Part shown: piece after piece, positions 21,876 to 33,200 of the stretch
How positions within the stretch are numbered: the stretch's first letter is position 1
How the letters are laid out: every line of letters starts with the position of its first letter
Translations under genes and position numbers: made by a program
NCBI GenBank assembly: GCA_017849585.1
Contig: JAFIGT010000015.1
Span: 62,001 to 126,000, forward strand
Direction of reading: 5' to 3'
DNA: 64,000 nt
DNA from: Verrucomicrobium sp.
GTDB taxonomy: Bacteria; Verrucomicrobiota; Verrucomicrobiia; Methylacidiphilales; UBA1321
Notes under the pieces: model-generated
What the model saw: the letters and a program-made list of their open reading frames with translations, nothing else
The model's database searches: none
What the model was told of the DNA's origin: nothing

Positions 21876-21938
21876 TGAAAAAATCCTCACTTTTTTGTGA
21901 TTGGCATGGGTCATTTGGACTGCTAGACCAAGGCTGCT

Positions 21939-24176
21939 TTGAAGTGGGTAATTTTAGCCTTATTTTTTGTCCTGAGCACGGGAGCCGCCTACTCGGCTCC
22001 TGATGGTGAGGGCACCTCGACGGCTACCCCGATCGAAATTACCTGCGATGGAGAAAACACCTTCTTTGGTGGAATCACTACGGCGGAAGATAATGTGGTG
22101 GTTCGCACCAAGTCCGACGTCGTCTACTGCGACCGCCTGACGTACAATTCCAAAACCAAGACTGCCATCTGCAAGGGTAATGTTCGCATCTACAGTGGCG
22201 ACGAAGTGTATCGTGGCAACACGATGATCTACAACTTCGAGACCAAGGAAATCCAATCGGCTGATTTTCGTGGGGCCGCCTTTCCGGCTTTTGTCGCGGG
22301 TGAAGATGTCATCACTCCCGGGTTTAATCATTACCGTATCCGCAACGGCTTCTTTACGACCGATAATCGCGAGGTGCCTGCCTACAAGATGCGGGCGCAG
22401 ACGATAGAGCTTTATCCCAATGACGTTGTGGTGATGAAGAATATTTCTGTCTACATTGGCAGTGTCCCGGTGCTTTGGTTGCCGATCTACGCGCAGCCGC
22501 TGGATGATCAGCGTAGTGCCTACCAGTGGACGGCCGGTTATAATTCCGCCTTTGGCCCGTACTTCTACAACAAGTACAACTGGGCTTGGGATAAGCGCTT
22601 GAAGGGTACCGTCCATCTGGACGTGCGCGAGAAACGTGGATTTGCTGGTGGGGTCGATACGGAATACAAAAAGGACGATGCCAACAAGGCGCTTTTCCGT
22701 AGTTACTATGCTCAAGATAATCTTTACTCAGCGGGCGGTGATTTAAATAGCGGTCCGGATGCAAAATACCGTTATCCGGACGTCAACAGTGACAATCGCT
22801 ATCGGGTTAGCTTCAAGAATAACATGGTGGTTGGTCCCGACCTAAGCATGGTATCGGACATCAACAAGTGGAGCGATCCGTATGTCACGCTCGATTATTT
22901 TGAAAACGAGTATCAGCAGGAGCGGCAGCCGGATAATTATGTCAGTCTTGTCCAGTATAGCCCGCACTACACTTTGACTCTTCTGGGACGTGCCCAGCTC
23001 AATAATTTTTTTGAGACAGTCGAACGTAAACCTGAACTTCAATTGGCGATCCAGAGACAGAAGATCGGGAACCTTCCAATTTCCTATGAAGGAGAAAGTT
23101 CAGTGACCTCCTTTACCCGGCGTTTTGGAACATCGAGTACGGCGCCCGTTGAGATTGGCTATAGCGCGTATCGTTACGATACCTTTCACCAGATTCTCTA
23201 TCCGAAGCAGTATGCCAACTGGCTGAACGTCACGCCACGCATTGGCCTTCGTGGTACATATTGGTCTGACGATAATCGCACGATCGGGGATTATAAGGAT
23301 AGTGGTCCCGACAGTATAGGCGATCAGCGGAAGGATCCTCGGGGGCGTTTCGTGCCGAATCTTGGTGTGGAAAGCTCCTTTAAAGTTTCCCGTGTCTGGA
23401 CGGATGTGGAAAACAAGGATCTGGGTATTTATGGTATCCGTCACGTGGCGGAACCGTTTGTAAACGCGCAATATATTCCCAAGGCGTTTGGTGCCAGCCC
23501 CGATGACATTCGCGGTTTCGATGATCGCCTTGCTTCCACGCGTCTTGCTCCGATCAATTTCCCCGATTATAACTCGATTGACTCCATTGACCGGCAGGCG
23601 GTGGTTCGCCATGGCGTGCGTAACAAAATTCAGACCAAGCGCGATGGGCAGAATTGGGATCTGGTGGATTGGGTGCTCTACGCGGATCTCGATGTGGACA
23701 AGAATTTTACCCGGGCTGGCAACAGCTCCTATAGCAATCTTTTCAGTGATATGCAGATCAAGCCGCTGCCATGGTTGACCTTCAACTCCCAGACTTCATG
23801 GGCATTGGTCGACGAAAGCTACAGCGAGTATAACAATGATATCAGTTTCCAAGTCACCCGTTCCTACAAATTCACTCTCGGTAATCGTTACATCTCGGAT
23901 AGCGATCTTTTCCCGAACAGCAATCTCTACACGCTCACCAATTTCTACCGCCTGAACGAACACTGGCAGTTCCAATCCTATCACGCTTTCGAGGCGGACG
24001 GTGGGCACTTGCAGGAACAGTCCTACACCGTCTATCGTGATCTTTCGGCTTGGTTAATGGCGATCACCTTCAAGGAGCGTTACCTCAATGACCGGCAGAA
24101 CGAACTCGCCATTTATCTTTCCATGACGCTCAAAGCTTTCCCCTCTGTTAACTTAACTACCAACCCCGTACAATGA
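21939..24176 (+). CDS. lptD: LPS-assembly protein LptD-like (OstA family)
   Basis: A protein of 745 residues predicted to be exported and to insert LPS into the outer membrane. The start is TTG at 21939 with AAGG upstream, giving a good signal peptide (MKWVILALFFVLSTGAAYSA). The N-terminal OstA/LptA-like beta-jellyroll (about 30-130) has repeating strands such as VVVRTKSDVVYCDRLTYNSK and AICKGNVRIYSGDEVYRGN. The rest is Tyr/Asp-rich, as in a large beta-barrel. It is coupled to the UDP-glucose dehydrogenase gene by an ATGA overlap. Codon use is less GC-biased than in the neighbours. Only the LptD identity versus a shorter OstA-like protein is uncertain. Confidence 0.82.
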   Translation: MKWVILALFFVLSTGAAYSAPDGEGTSTATPIEITCDGENTFFGGITTAEDNVVVRTKSDVVYCDRLTYNSKTKTAICKGNVRIYSGDEVYRGNTMIYNFETKEIQSADFRGAAFPAFVAGEDVITPGFNHYRIRNGFFTTDNREVPAYKMRAQTIELYPNDVVVMKNISVYIGSVPVLWLPIYAQPLDDQRSAYQWTAGYNSAFGPYFYNKYNWAWDKRLKGTVHLDVREKRGFAGGVDTEYKKDDANKALFRSYYAQDNLYSAGGDLNSGPDAKYRYPDVNSDNRYRVSFKNNMVVGPDLSMVSDINKWSDPYVTLDYFENEYQQERQPDNYVSLVQYSPHYTLTLLGRAQLNNFFETVERKPELQLAIQRQKIGNLPISYEGESSVTSFTRRFGTSSTAPVEIGYSAYRYDTFHQILYPKQYANWLNVTPRIGLRGTYWSDDNRTIGDYKDSGPDSIGDQRKDPRGRFVPNLGVESSFKVSRVWTDVENKDLGIYGIRHVAEPFVNAQYIPKAFGASPDDIRGFDDRLASTRLAPINFPDYNSIDSIDRQAVVRHGVRNKIQTKRDGQNWDLVDWVLYADLDVDKNFTRAGNSSYSNLFSDMQIKPLPWLTFNSQTSWALVDESYSEYNNDISFQVTRSYKFTLGNRYISDSDLFPNSNLYTLTNFYRLNEHWQFQSYHAFEADGGHLQEQSYTVYRDLSAWLMAITFKERYLNDRQNELAIYLSMTLKAFPSVNLTTNPVQ

Positions 24177-25462
24177 ATCTAGCTATTATTGGGTCCGGCT
24201 ATGTCGGACTCGTGACCGGAACCTGTTTTGCCGAAGTTGGCCACAACGTTATCTGCGTGGATAACGATGCCAAGAAAGTGGAAATGCTTCGCGCCGGTCG
24301 CATCCCCATCTACGAACCCGGACTCGAAGACCTCATCAAGAAGAACGTGGCCGCTGGGCGCCTCTCTTTCACTACATCGATTCAAGACGCCATCGACAAA
24401 TCCCTCGTGGTTTTCATTGCCGTTCCGACTCCGCCGCAACCGGATGGCAGTGTGGATCTCAGCTACATCGAAGCTGTCGCGCGCGAAATTGCCGGGGTGC
24501 TTACCGACTACCGCGTCATTGTCGACAAGAGCACCGTGCCGGTGAAGACCGGTGAAAAGGTTGCGCAGACGATCAATCGCTACAACAAGAAGGGCGTCAC
24601 ATTTGACGTCGTCAGCAATCCCGAGTTTCTCCGCGAAGGCTCTGCCGTGGCGGACCTGATGAAGCCCGATCGCATCGTCTTTGGCACTTCCACCGAGAAG
24701 GCCACGGAGATCATGACGGAGATCTACAAGCCGTTCAATGCGCCGATTCTCGTCACGGACTTGAATTCTGCCGAGTTGATCAAGCACGCCAGCAACAGCT
24801 TCCTCGCGCTCAAGATTTCCTACATCAATGCCGTCGCCGCCATTTGCGAAGCGAGCGGTGCCGACGTGGAAAAGGTCGCCGAGGGCATGGGTGCCGATCA
24901 CCGGATTGGCCGTGCCTTCCTCAATGCCGGTATTGGCTACGGCGGTTCCTGTTTCCCGAAGGATCTCTCTGCCTTCATCCGCATTTCGGACGATCTCGGC
25001 TACGATTTCAAACTCCTCAAGCAGGTCGAAGAAATCAACCGGGGCCAGCGCGAGCGATTCCTCCGCAAGATTCGCGAAAGCCTCTGGGTGTTGCGCGACA
25101 AGAAAATTGGCGTGCTCGGCCTTGCCTTCAAGGGTAACACGGACGACGTCCGTTCCAGCGTGGCCATTGAGCTGGTCAAAGAGATGGTCAAGGAAGGCGC
25201 CAAGGTGCGCGCTTACGACCCGAAGGCCATGGAAAAAGCCGCCCCGATGCTTCCCGGCGTCACATTGACCGCCACGGCGGAAGAGGTGGCGGAGGGTGCC
25301 GACGCGGTCATTGTGGCCACCGAATGGACCGATTTTAAGACGGTTGATTGGAAGAAGATCAAGCAGGCGATGAACAGCCCGCTGCTCTTTGACGGTCGCA
25401 ATCTCCTGGATCCGGCGAAAATGAAGGCGCTCGGGTTTGACTACTCGAGCATCGGTCGCTAG
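24173..25462 (+). CDS. ugd: UDP-glucose 6-dehydrogenase
   Basis: An enzyme of 429 residues that oxidises UDP-glucose to UDP-glucuronate with two NAD+, feeding capsule, LPS or pentose-nucleotide synthesis. The N-terminal Rossmann motif is GSGYVGLVTG, the middle domain has SNPEFLREGSAV, and the catalytic cysteine is C260 in GYGGSCFPKD. The C-terminal domain has LGLAFKGNTDDVRSS. It overlaps lptD by four bases (ATGA), which suggests translational coupling of envelope polysaccharide supply with LPS export. A UDP-sugar dehydrogenase with another substrate cannot be ruled out from sequence alone. Confidence 0.92.
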   Translation: MNLAIIGSGYVGLVTGTCFAEVGHNVICVDNDAKKVEMLRAGRIPIYEPGLEDLIKKNVAAGRLSFTTSIQDAIDKSLVVFIAVPTPPQPDGSVDLSYIEAVAREIAGVLTDYRVIVDKSTVPVKTGEKVAQTINRYNKKGVTFDVVSNPEFLREGSAVADLMKPDRIVFGTSTEKATEIMTEIYKPFNAPILVTDLNSAELIKHASNSFLALKISYINAVAAICEASGADVEKVAEGMGADHRIGRAFLNAGIGYGGSCFPKDLSAFIRISDDLGYDFKLLKQVEEINRGQRERFLRKIRESLWVLRDKKIGVLGLAFKGNTDDVRSSVAIELVKEMVKEGAKVRAYDPKAMEKAAPMLPGVTLTATAEEVAEGADAVIVATEWTDFKTVDWKKIKQAMNSPLLFDGRNLLDPAKMKALGFDYSSIGR

Positions 25463-25489
25463 ACAAGATAACGGACTTAGCGGACTTAA

Positions 25490-27576
<2,087 letters not shown>

Positions 27577-27577
27577 C

Positions 27578-28492
27578 GTGGAACCACTTGTCAATTTTAT
27601 GCCCGGCACGATTCCCTCTGGCGTCCTGATTCGCCGCACTTTTTCCTCGCTGGCCCTCTGGTCGATCGTGCTGGCCCTGGTGTTGTCTGGTACGGGGCTG
27701 TTCTCGCAGATTTCGTGTTGGGCGATCATCACCGTCTTTGGCCTGCTGGGCCAATGGGAGTTTTATCTCGCGCAACGCGAAAAGGGACTTCGCGTGTACA
27801 AAAAGTGGGGCGTTTTCTGTGGCCTGCTCCTCTTCCTGAATTCCCTTTGGTTTCTCATCCTCAATCCGAACGTGGCCAATTCCTGGGTCGGTGTCAGCGC
27901 GATCATTGTGCTGAGCATCATTGGCGTTCTCGTGCGGATGGTGTTAGGTCGGCCCAAGCTGGATACGCCCATTGTCACCGTGGCGCTCTCGGTGATGGGT
28001 GTCATTTACGTGCCGTATCTCTTCAATTACGTTTGCCGCGTTTCCTTCTGGCCGGGACATCCCGAGACCACAAAGTACGCGCTGATCTATCTTCTGGCGG
28101 TGACGAAGTTTGCCGATGTCGGCGCGTTCGTCGTGGGATCACTCGTCGGTCGGAACAAGATGTGTCCCCACATCAGCCCAGGCAAGACATGGGAAGGTTT
28201 CGTCGGCGGCATTCTCTCCTCGCTCGGCATGAGTCTGCTTATCCTCTGGCTTTGTCCCGGCAAGGTCTGCGGCCTCGATTATGTGGATGGCATCATCCTC
28301 GGTCTGCTCTTGTCTGTGGCCAGCACCGTCGGCGATTTGGCCGAGTCGGTGGTCAAACGCGACGCCGCGATCAAGGATTCCGGCCGCACCATTCCGGGTA
28401 TCGGCGGCATTCTCGATCTCATCGACAGCATTCTTTTCACGGCTCCTGTCCTCTACTTTTACCTCTATTTTTTCAATAGCTTCCAATCATGA
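27578..28492 (+). CDS. cdsA: Phosphatidate cytidylyltransferase (CDP-diglyceride synthase)
   Basis: An integral membrane enzyme of 304 residues that makes CDP-diacylglycerol from CTP and phosphatidate. It has about eight hydrophobic helices and the C-terminal signature region SVVKRDAAIKDSGRTIPGIGG. The canonical signature ends PGHGGxxDRxD; here the tail is PGIGGILDLIDS, so the usual His and Arg are replaced, a variant I believe occurs in some lineages. The annotated start is GTG one base after the uppS stop; an ATG seven codons in (27599) is an alternative. It overlaps dxr by four bases. Confidence 0.93.
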   Translation: MEPLVNFMPGTIPSGVLIRRTFSSLALWSIVLALVLSGTGLFSQISCWAIITVFGLLGQWEFYLAQREKGLRVYKKWGVFCGLLLFLNSLWFLILNPNVANSWVGVSAIIVLSIIGVLVRMVLGRPKLDTPIVTVALSVMGVIYVPYLFNYVCRVSFWPGHPETTKYALIYLLAVTKFADVGAFVVGSLVGRNKMCPHISPGKTWEGFVGGILSSLGMSLLILWLCPGKVCGLDYVDGIILGLLLSVASTVGDLAESVVKRDAAIKDSGRTIPGIGGILDLIDSILFTAPVLYFYLYFFNSFQS

Positions 28493-29640
28493 GAAAACGC
28501 GTTGTTATTTTGGGTTCCACGGGTTCGATCGGTCTGAGCGCCTTGAAGGTGGCTCGCGACCTCCCGGATCGCATGGAAGTGGTCGCGCTCGCGGCCAATC
28601 GTCAGGTCGATGTCCTGCTGGAGCAGGCTCGCGAATTCAAGCCCGCTGCCATCGCGGTGTATGACGAAGATAATTTCAGCAAGCTCAAGGCCGGTGCGCC
28701 CGAAGGCACGGCCTGTTTCTCCGGGCCCGAGGGATTGAAGAAGTTGGCCACTTGGGCGAATGCCGACATGGTGCTCGTGGCGATCGTGGGCACGGCGGGG
28801 CTGGCTCCCACTCTGGCCGCGATCGAGGTGGGCAAGGATCTCGCCGTCGCGAGCAAGGAGATTCTTGTGATGGCCGGCGAAGCGGTCACCACGGCGGCGG
28901 CGAAAAAGAACATCAAGATTCTGCCCGTCGACAGCGAGCACAACGCGATTTTTCAATGCCTCGCGGGTGAACCGCACCGGCACATTCGCCGCCTCATTCT
29001 CACCGCCTCAGGAGGTCCGTTCCGCCGCTCGACGAAGGAGGAAATCCAGAAAGTCACCCCCGAGCAGGCGCTCAAGCATCCCACGTGGAAGATGGGAACC
29101 AAGATCACCATCGATTCCGCCACGCTTTTCAACAAAGGGCTCGAAATGATCGAAGCGCGCTGGCTTTTCGGCGTGCCGATTTCCCAAGTGGATGTTGTCG
29201 TTCACCCGCAAAGCATCGTTCACTCGCTGGTGGAATTCGTCGATGGCTCGCAACTGGCCCAGTTGAGTCACTCCGACATGTGTTTCCCGATTCAATATGC
29301 CGTGACATGGCCGGATCGCATGCCTAACAGCTTGCATGCGCTTGACTTAGCCAAGCAGGGGAGTCTGACCTTTGAAGCGCCCGACCCGGACCGTTTCCCG
29401 GCCCTGCGGTTGGCTCGCGAGGCAGGTGAACGGGGTGGTACCCTCCCGGCGGTGCTGAATGCGGCGAATGAGATTGCCGTGCCCGCCTTTTTGAACCGCG
29501 AGATATCCTTCCCCCGGATCTGGGGCTTGGTCGAAGAAGTCATGCAGAAGCATGAGTTGGTTGCGCATCCCAGCCTTGATGTTATCATTAAGGCTGACTC
29601 ATGGGCGCGCGAAACGGCCCGGAAATTACTCAAAAAATAA
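28489..29640 (+). CDS. dxr: 1-deoxy-D-xylulose 5-phosphate reductoisomerase
   Basis: An enzyme of 383 residues, the second step of the MEP isoprenoid pathway, converting DXP to MEP with NADPH. Motifs are VVILGSTGSIGLSALKV (NADPH binding), ALANKE-equivalent VASKEILVMAGE, ILPVDSEHNAIFQCL (metal Asp/Glu) and LTASGGPFR. The C-terminal domain has EIAVPAFL. ATGA overlap with cdsA; rseP begins six bases after its stop. With ispG two genes on, the run carries two MEP enzymes. Confidence 0.97.
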   Translation: MRKRVVILGSTGSIGLSALKVARDLPDRMEVVALAANRQVDVLLEQAREFKPAAIAVYDEDNFSKLKAGAPEGTACFSGPEGLKKLATWANADMVLVAIVGTAGLAPTLAAIEVGKDLAVASKEILVMAGEAVTTAAAKKNIKILPVDSEHNAIFQCLAGEPHRHIRRLILTASGGPFRRSTKEEIQKVTPEQALKHPTWKMGTKITIDSATLFNKGLEMIEARWLFGVPISQVDVVVHPQSIVHSLVEFVDGSQLAQLSHSDMCFPIQYAVTWPDRMPNSLHALDLAKQGSLTFEAPDPDRFPALRLAREAGERGGTLPAVLNAANEIAVPAFLNREISFPRIWGLVEEVMQKHELVAHPSLDVIIKADSWARETARKLLKK

Positions 29641-29646
29641 GCCACT

Positions 29647-31065
29647 ATGGTATCCAGCGTCCTGCATTTCATCCTGATTCTAGCCGAGGTCGTATTCCTC
29701 TTTAACGTCCTCATTCTGGTCCATGAGTTGGGCCATTTCCTCGCAGCACGCTGGCGTGGTCTCGTGGTGGAGCGCTTCGCCATCTGGTTCGGCAAGCCGA
29801 TCTGGAAAAAGAAAATCAATGGGGTGGAGTATTGCCTCGGCAGCATCCCGGCGGGCGGCTATGTCGCGTTGCCGCAGATGGCTGACATGGAAACCATCGA
29901 AGGCAAGGGGCAGACCCCGAAGGAAAAACTTCCTCCGATCACGCCGCTGGACAAGATCATCGTGGCGTTCGCCGGACCGCTCTTCAGCTTCGGGCTCGCC
30001 TTTGCATTTGCCTGCATCGTATTCGTCGTCGGCCGTCCAGTGAATGAATTTGAGGCGCAGTGCAAGATCGGCTACGTCGAGCCCGGCAGCGAAGCGGCCA
30101 AGGCCGGGCTGAAACCGCTCGATGTGGTGCTCGATATCGATGGCTATCCCATCCACAAATTTGCTGGCATGGGCAATAGCGTGACCTGGCGCATGATCAC
30201 CAGCGAGGGGGACGTTGTTCGCATGAACGTGCGCCGCGGGGATCAGGTGGTGGCTCTCGACATCAAGGCACAGTACGAAAAGAAGGCTTTCTGGCAGCGC
30301 AAGCCGTTGCGTGAAATTACCTTCCTACCTGCCGATTCTGAAATCAAGGTAGAGACAGTCATGCCCAACAGCCCTGCTGAAGTGGGTGGGCTCAAGCCCG
30401 GCGATATCGTGGTGGCTCTGGCCGATGAACCCATCTACACTTCGGCGGCCATTTCACGTTTCATGTCGCGCAGCCCGAATGTGCCGGTGCCTTTGACTGT
30501 TTTGCGGGACGGCAAGACGCTCACCTTCACGCTTGTACCGGAAATTCCGGCGGAACCTGAAGGCTTGCGCAACCCGATGCTCGGCATCGCTTGGGCCAGT
30601 CATTTGAAGATCGTACACCCGTCGCCGATTGATCAGATCAATAACAGTGTCTACGCGGTCGTCAGCACCATTCAGGCGTGGGTGAATCGCAACACTGACG
30701 TCAACGCTTCCCACATGCAGGGCCCCATCGGCATCATGAATGTCATGGCCATCCTCTTCCGTAGCGAGGAAGGCTGGCGGCAGGCGTTGTGGCTTGCAGT
30801 GCTCATCAATGTCAATCTCGCCATCGTGAACATGGTTCCGCTGCCGGTGCTCGATGGTGGTCATATCCTGCTGGCCATCATTGAATGGATTCGCCGCAAG
30901 CCCATTCACGTCAAGGTCCTGGAAGTGCTCCAGACCGCCTGTGCCATGCTCATCATTGGGTTTATGCTCTACGTCACCTTCTTCGACGTACAGGATTTGC
31001 GTTGGAACTTTTCCAATAAACCGATAAAATTCGCCCCCAAAACGACCGCCACTACGCCCCAATAA
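29647..31065 (+). CDS. rseP: Site-2 intramembrane zinc metalloprotease RseP
   Basis: A protein of 472 residues of the M50 family, which cleaves membrane-spanning anti-sigma factors or signal-peptide remnants. The zinc site HELGHFLAARW is at about residues 26-36 in the first helix, and the second motif NMVPLPVLDGGHIL is near residue 395. Two PDZ domains lie between them (GYVEPGSEAAKAGLKPLDVV and VMPNSPAEVGGLKPGDIVVAL). The dxr-rseP linkage is common in bacteria. ispG starts five bases after its stop. Confidence 0.95.
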   Translation: MVSSVLHFILILAEVVFLFNVLILVHELGHFLAARWRGLVVERFAIWFGKPIWKKKINGVEYCLGSIPAGGYVALPQMADMETIEGKGQTPKEKLPPITPLDKIIVAFAGPLFSFGLAFAFACIVFVVGRPVNEFEAQCKIGYVEPGSEAAKAGLKPLDVVLDIDGYPIHKFAGMGNSVTWRMITSEGDVVRMNVRRGDQVVALDIKAQYEKKAFWQRKPLREITFLPADSEIKVETVMPNSPAEVGGLKPGDIVVALADEPIYTSAAISRFMSRSPNVPVPLTVLRDGKTLTFTLVPEIPAEPEGLRNPMLGIAWASHLKIVHPSPIDQINNSVYAVVSTIQAWVNRNTDVNASHMQGPIGIMNVMAILFRSEEGWRQALWLAVLINVNLAIVNMVPLPVLDGGHILLAIIEWIRRKPIHVKVLEVLQTACAMLIIGFMLYVTFFDVQDLRWNFSNKPIKFAPKTTATTPQ

Positions 31066-31069
31066 GTTT

Positions 31070-32863
31070 ATGTCTTCCCCCGTCTATACCGCCAATCCGT
31101 ATCATTCTCAACGCCGCGTCAGCCGGGTCGTCCAGGTTGGCAAGGTGGCCATGGGCGGAAACAATCCGATTCGCGTCCAGTCGATGCTCACTTGCGACAC
31201 GATGGACACCGCGCTTTGCGTGAAGCAGACATTGGATCTGGTCAAGGTCGGCTGCGAAATCGTCCGCATCACCGCGCCGACGGTGAAGGATGCCGCCAAT
31301 CTCGAGAACATCAAAAAGGAACTTCTCGCCGCCGGTTGCGATGTTCCCATTGTCGCAGACATCCATTTCAAACCCGACGCCGCGCTCGAAGCCGCCAAGT
31401 GGGTCGAGAAGATCCGCATCAATCCCGGTAATTTCGCCGACAAGAAAAAGTTCGCCACCCGCGAATACACCGATGAGGAATACGAGGAGGAACTCGTCCG
31501 CATTGAGGAAACCTTCAAACCGCTGCTCGACATCTGCAAGGCGCGTGGCATCGCCATGCGTAGCGGCACGAACCACTGGTCGCTCTCCGACCGCATCATG
31601 AACCGTTTCGGCGACACGCCCGAAGGCATGGTCGAAAGCGCCATCGAATTCGCCCGCATCGCCCGCAAGTACGACTATCACAACTTCGTCTTCTCGATGA
31701 AGTCGTCCAACCCCAAGGTGATGATCAACGCCTACCGCCTGCTCGCCAAGCGCCTGCATGAGGAAGGTCCGGACTGGAACTATCCGCTCCACCTCGGCGT
31801 CACTGAAGCCGGCGACGGCGAAGACGGCCGCATCAAGAGCGCCATCGGCATTGGCGCGCTCCTCGCCGACGGCGTGGGCGACACCATCCGCGTCTCGCTG
31901 ACTGAGGACAGCGTGCATGAAATTCCCGTGGCCCGCGCCCTCGTGGAACTCTCACAACAGCACGCTAAGGATAAGCGCCCGCCGCAGGAACCGCCCCTCA
32001 GCTTTGACCCCTTCAAGTATGCCCGCCGCGAAGCCGTTTCCATCGTCACCGGCGGCAGCCTCATCGGCGGCAACGAAACCACCCGCGTGGCCTCGACCAA
32101 GAACGTTTGGCAGGCGCTCGAACCCAAGCGCGCCCAGCTCGGCGACCTCTTCCCCGACTTTGCCTGCGAAGACGCGCACATCGTGGAAGTCGATCCTGCC
32201 GATTCCTCCGCACTGCAGTTCCTCGCTGAATCTCGCGAACCGGTCCTCGTCACCATTAAGGATGGTTGCGAACTTTCGCCCATCGTGGCCTACCGTTACC
32301 TCGCAGCGCAGATCCCGGCCCGCCACCCGATCCTCCTCAAGGATACCTTCAACCCGCCCGCTCCCGGCGACAAACCCGACGTGCTCAAGACACTCCTCAG
32401 TGCTGCCACCAACATTGGTGCCATGCTCTGCGACGGCATTGGCGATGGCATCATCATCCGCTCCGAACCCGGTCCGGGCGCCAGCATTCGTCTCGCCTTC
32501 AACATCCTGCAGGCTGCGGGCAACCGTATCTTCAAGACCGACTACGTGGCGTGTCCCTCCTGCGGACGCACCCTGTTCGATCTCCAATCCACCACCGCCC
32601 GCATCCGCGCGGCCACGAACCACCTCAAGGGCGTCAAGATCGCTGTCATGGGTTGCATCGTGAATGGACCCGGCGAAATGGCTGATGCCGACTTCGGCTA
32701 CGTCGGCGGCGCTCCCGGCAAGATCAACCTCTACATCGGCAAGACCCCGGTGAAGTTCAACATCCCCACCGACGAAGCGGTCGACCGCCTCGTCGACCTC
32801 ATCCGTGAAAACGGCAAGTGGGTCGATGCACCCGTCACTCCCGCGCAAACCGCGAAGGTGTAG
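31070..32863 (+). CDS. ispG: 4-hydroxy-3-methylbut-2-enyl diphosphate synthase, long form
   Basis: An iron-sulfur enzyme of 597 residues, the penultimate step of the MEP pathway. The N-terminal TIM barrel (RVVQVGKVAMGGNNPIRVQS, PIVADIHFKPDAALEAA, NPGNFADKKKF) and the C-terminal cluster domain (CPSCGRTLFDLQ, CIVNGPGEMADADFGYVGG, three Cys ligands) are separated by an inserted domain of roughly 200 residues. E. coli IspG is about 370 residues; the inserted form is known from plants, Chlamydia and Bacteroidetes. It is the last gene of the run and is followed by a terminator-like hairpin. Confidence 0.96.
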   Translation: MSSPVYTANPYHSQRRVSRVVQVGKVAMGGNNPIRVQSMLTCDTMDTALCVKQTLDLVKVGCEIVRITAPTVKDAANLENIKKELLAAGCDVPIVADIHFKPDAALEAAKWVEKIRINPGNFADKKKFATREYTDEEYEEELVRIEETFKPLLDICKARGIAMRSGTNHWSLSDRIMNRFGDTPEGMVESAIEFARIARKYDYHNFVFSMKSSNPKVMINAYRLLAKRLHEEGPDWNYPLHLGVTEAGDGEDGRIKSAIGIGALLADGVGDTIRVSLTEDSVHEIPVARALVELSQQHAKDKRPPQEPPLSFDPFKYARREAVSIVTGGSLIGGNETTRVASTKNVWQALEPKRAQLGDLFPDFACEDAHIVEVDPADSSALQFLAESREPVLVTIKDGCELSPIVAYRYLAAQIPARHPILLKDTFNPPAPGDKPDVLKTLLSAATNIGAMLCDGIGDGIIIRSEPGPGASIRLAFNILQAAGNRIFKTDYVACPSCGRTLFDLQSTTARIRAATNHLKGVKIAVMGCIVNGPGEMADADFGYVGGAPGKINLYIGKTPVKFNIPTDEAVDRLVDLIRENGKWVDAPVTPAQTAKV

Positions 32864-32884
32864 TTTCACATCCATAAAGTACGA

Positions 32885-32909
32885 GAGGAGGGGCTCTATG
32901 CCTCTCCTC
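32885..32909 (+). terminator. Terminator after ispG
   Basis: GAGGAGGGGC (32885-32894), loop TCTAT, GCCTCTCCTC (32900-32909), with one G-T pair, followed by GATCTTCTTTT. It ends the purA-ispG run. The remaining spacer to 33200 is AT-rich and holds a palindrome and a promoter for the next gene. Confidence 0.75.
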
Positions 32910-33026
32910 GATCTTCTTTTGCAGGCTTGACCGCTATTCTCGGCGGCGCGCTGATAGGCCTTTGGTTTCTGAGCGCATTCCTCTCCTTTGAATGAATAAA
33001 CGCCCCCATCCGGTAGGGAGACTATC

Positions 33027-33038
33027 TAAACGCGTTTA
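33027..33038. promoter_or_regulatory. Perfect 12-base palindrome, LacI-type operator candidate
   Basis: TAAACGCGTTTA reads the same on both strands and has the CG centre flanked by AAA/TTT typical of LacI-family sites. It lies 68 bases upstream of the TTGACA promoter of the PEP-CTERM gene. A half-like GCGTTTA recurs at 33177-33183. Confidence 0.4.
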
Positions 33039-33105
33039 ATATTGTATAGTAATAGTGAACAGTTCTCTTGTTTTTGAATATTAAATTTCAGCTGCAATGA
33101 AATCG

Positions 33106-33134
33106 TTGACAATTTTTATATGAGAGGATAGAAC
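33106..33134 (+). promoter_or_regulatory. Predicted promoter of the PEP-CTERM gene
   Basis: TTGACA (33106-33111), a 17-base spacer, then TAGAAC (33129-33134, 4 of 6). The leader of about 60 bases to the ATG at 33201 is AT-rich. No clear Shine-Dalgarno sequence is visible. Confidence 0.6.
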
Positions 33135-33200
33135 AAAAATAGGCACACGAACACCCCTAGGGCTGCTAGGAAAAATGCGTTTACTATTATAAAACATAAT

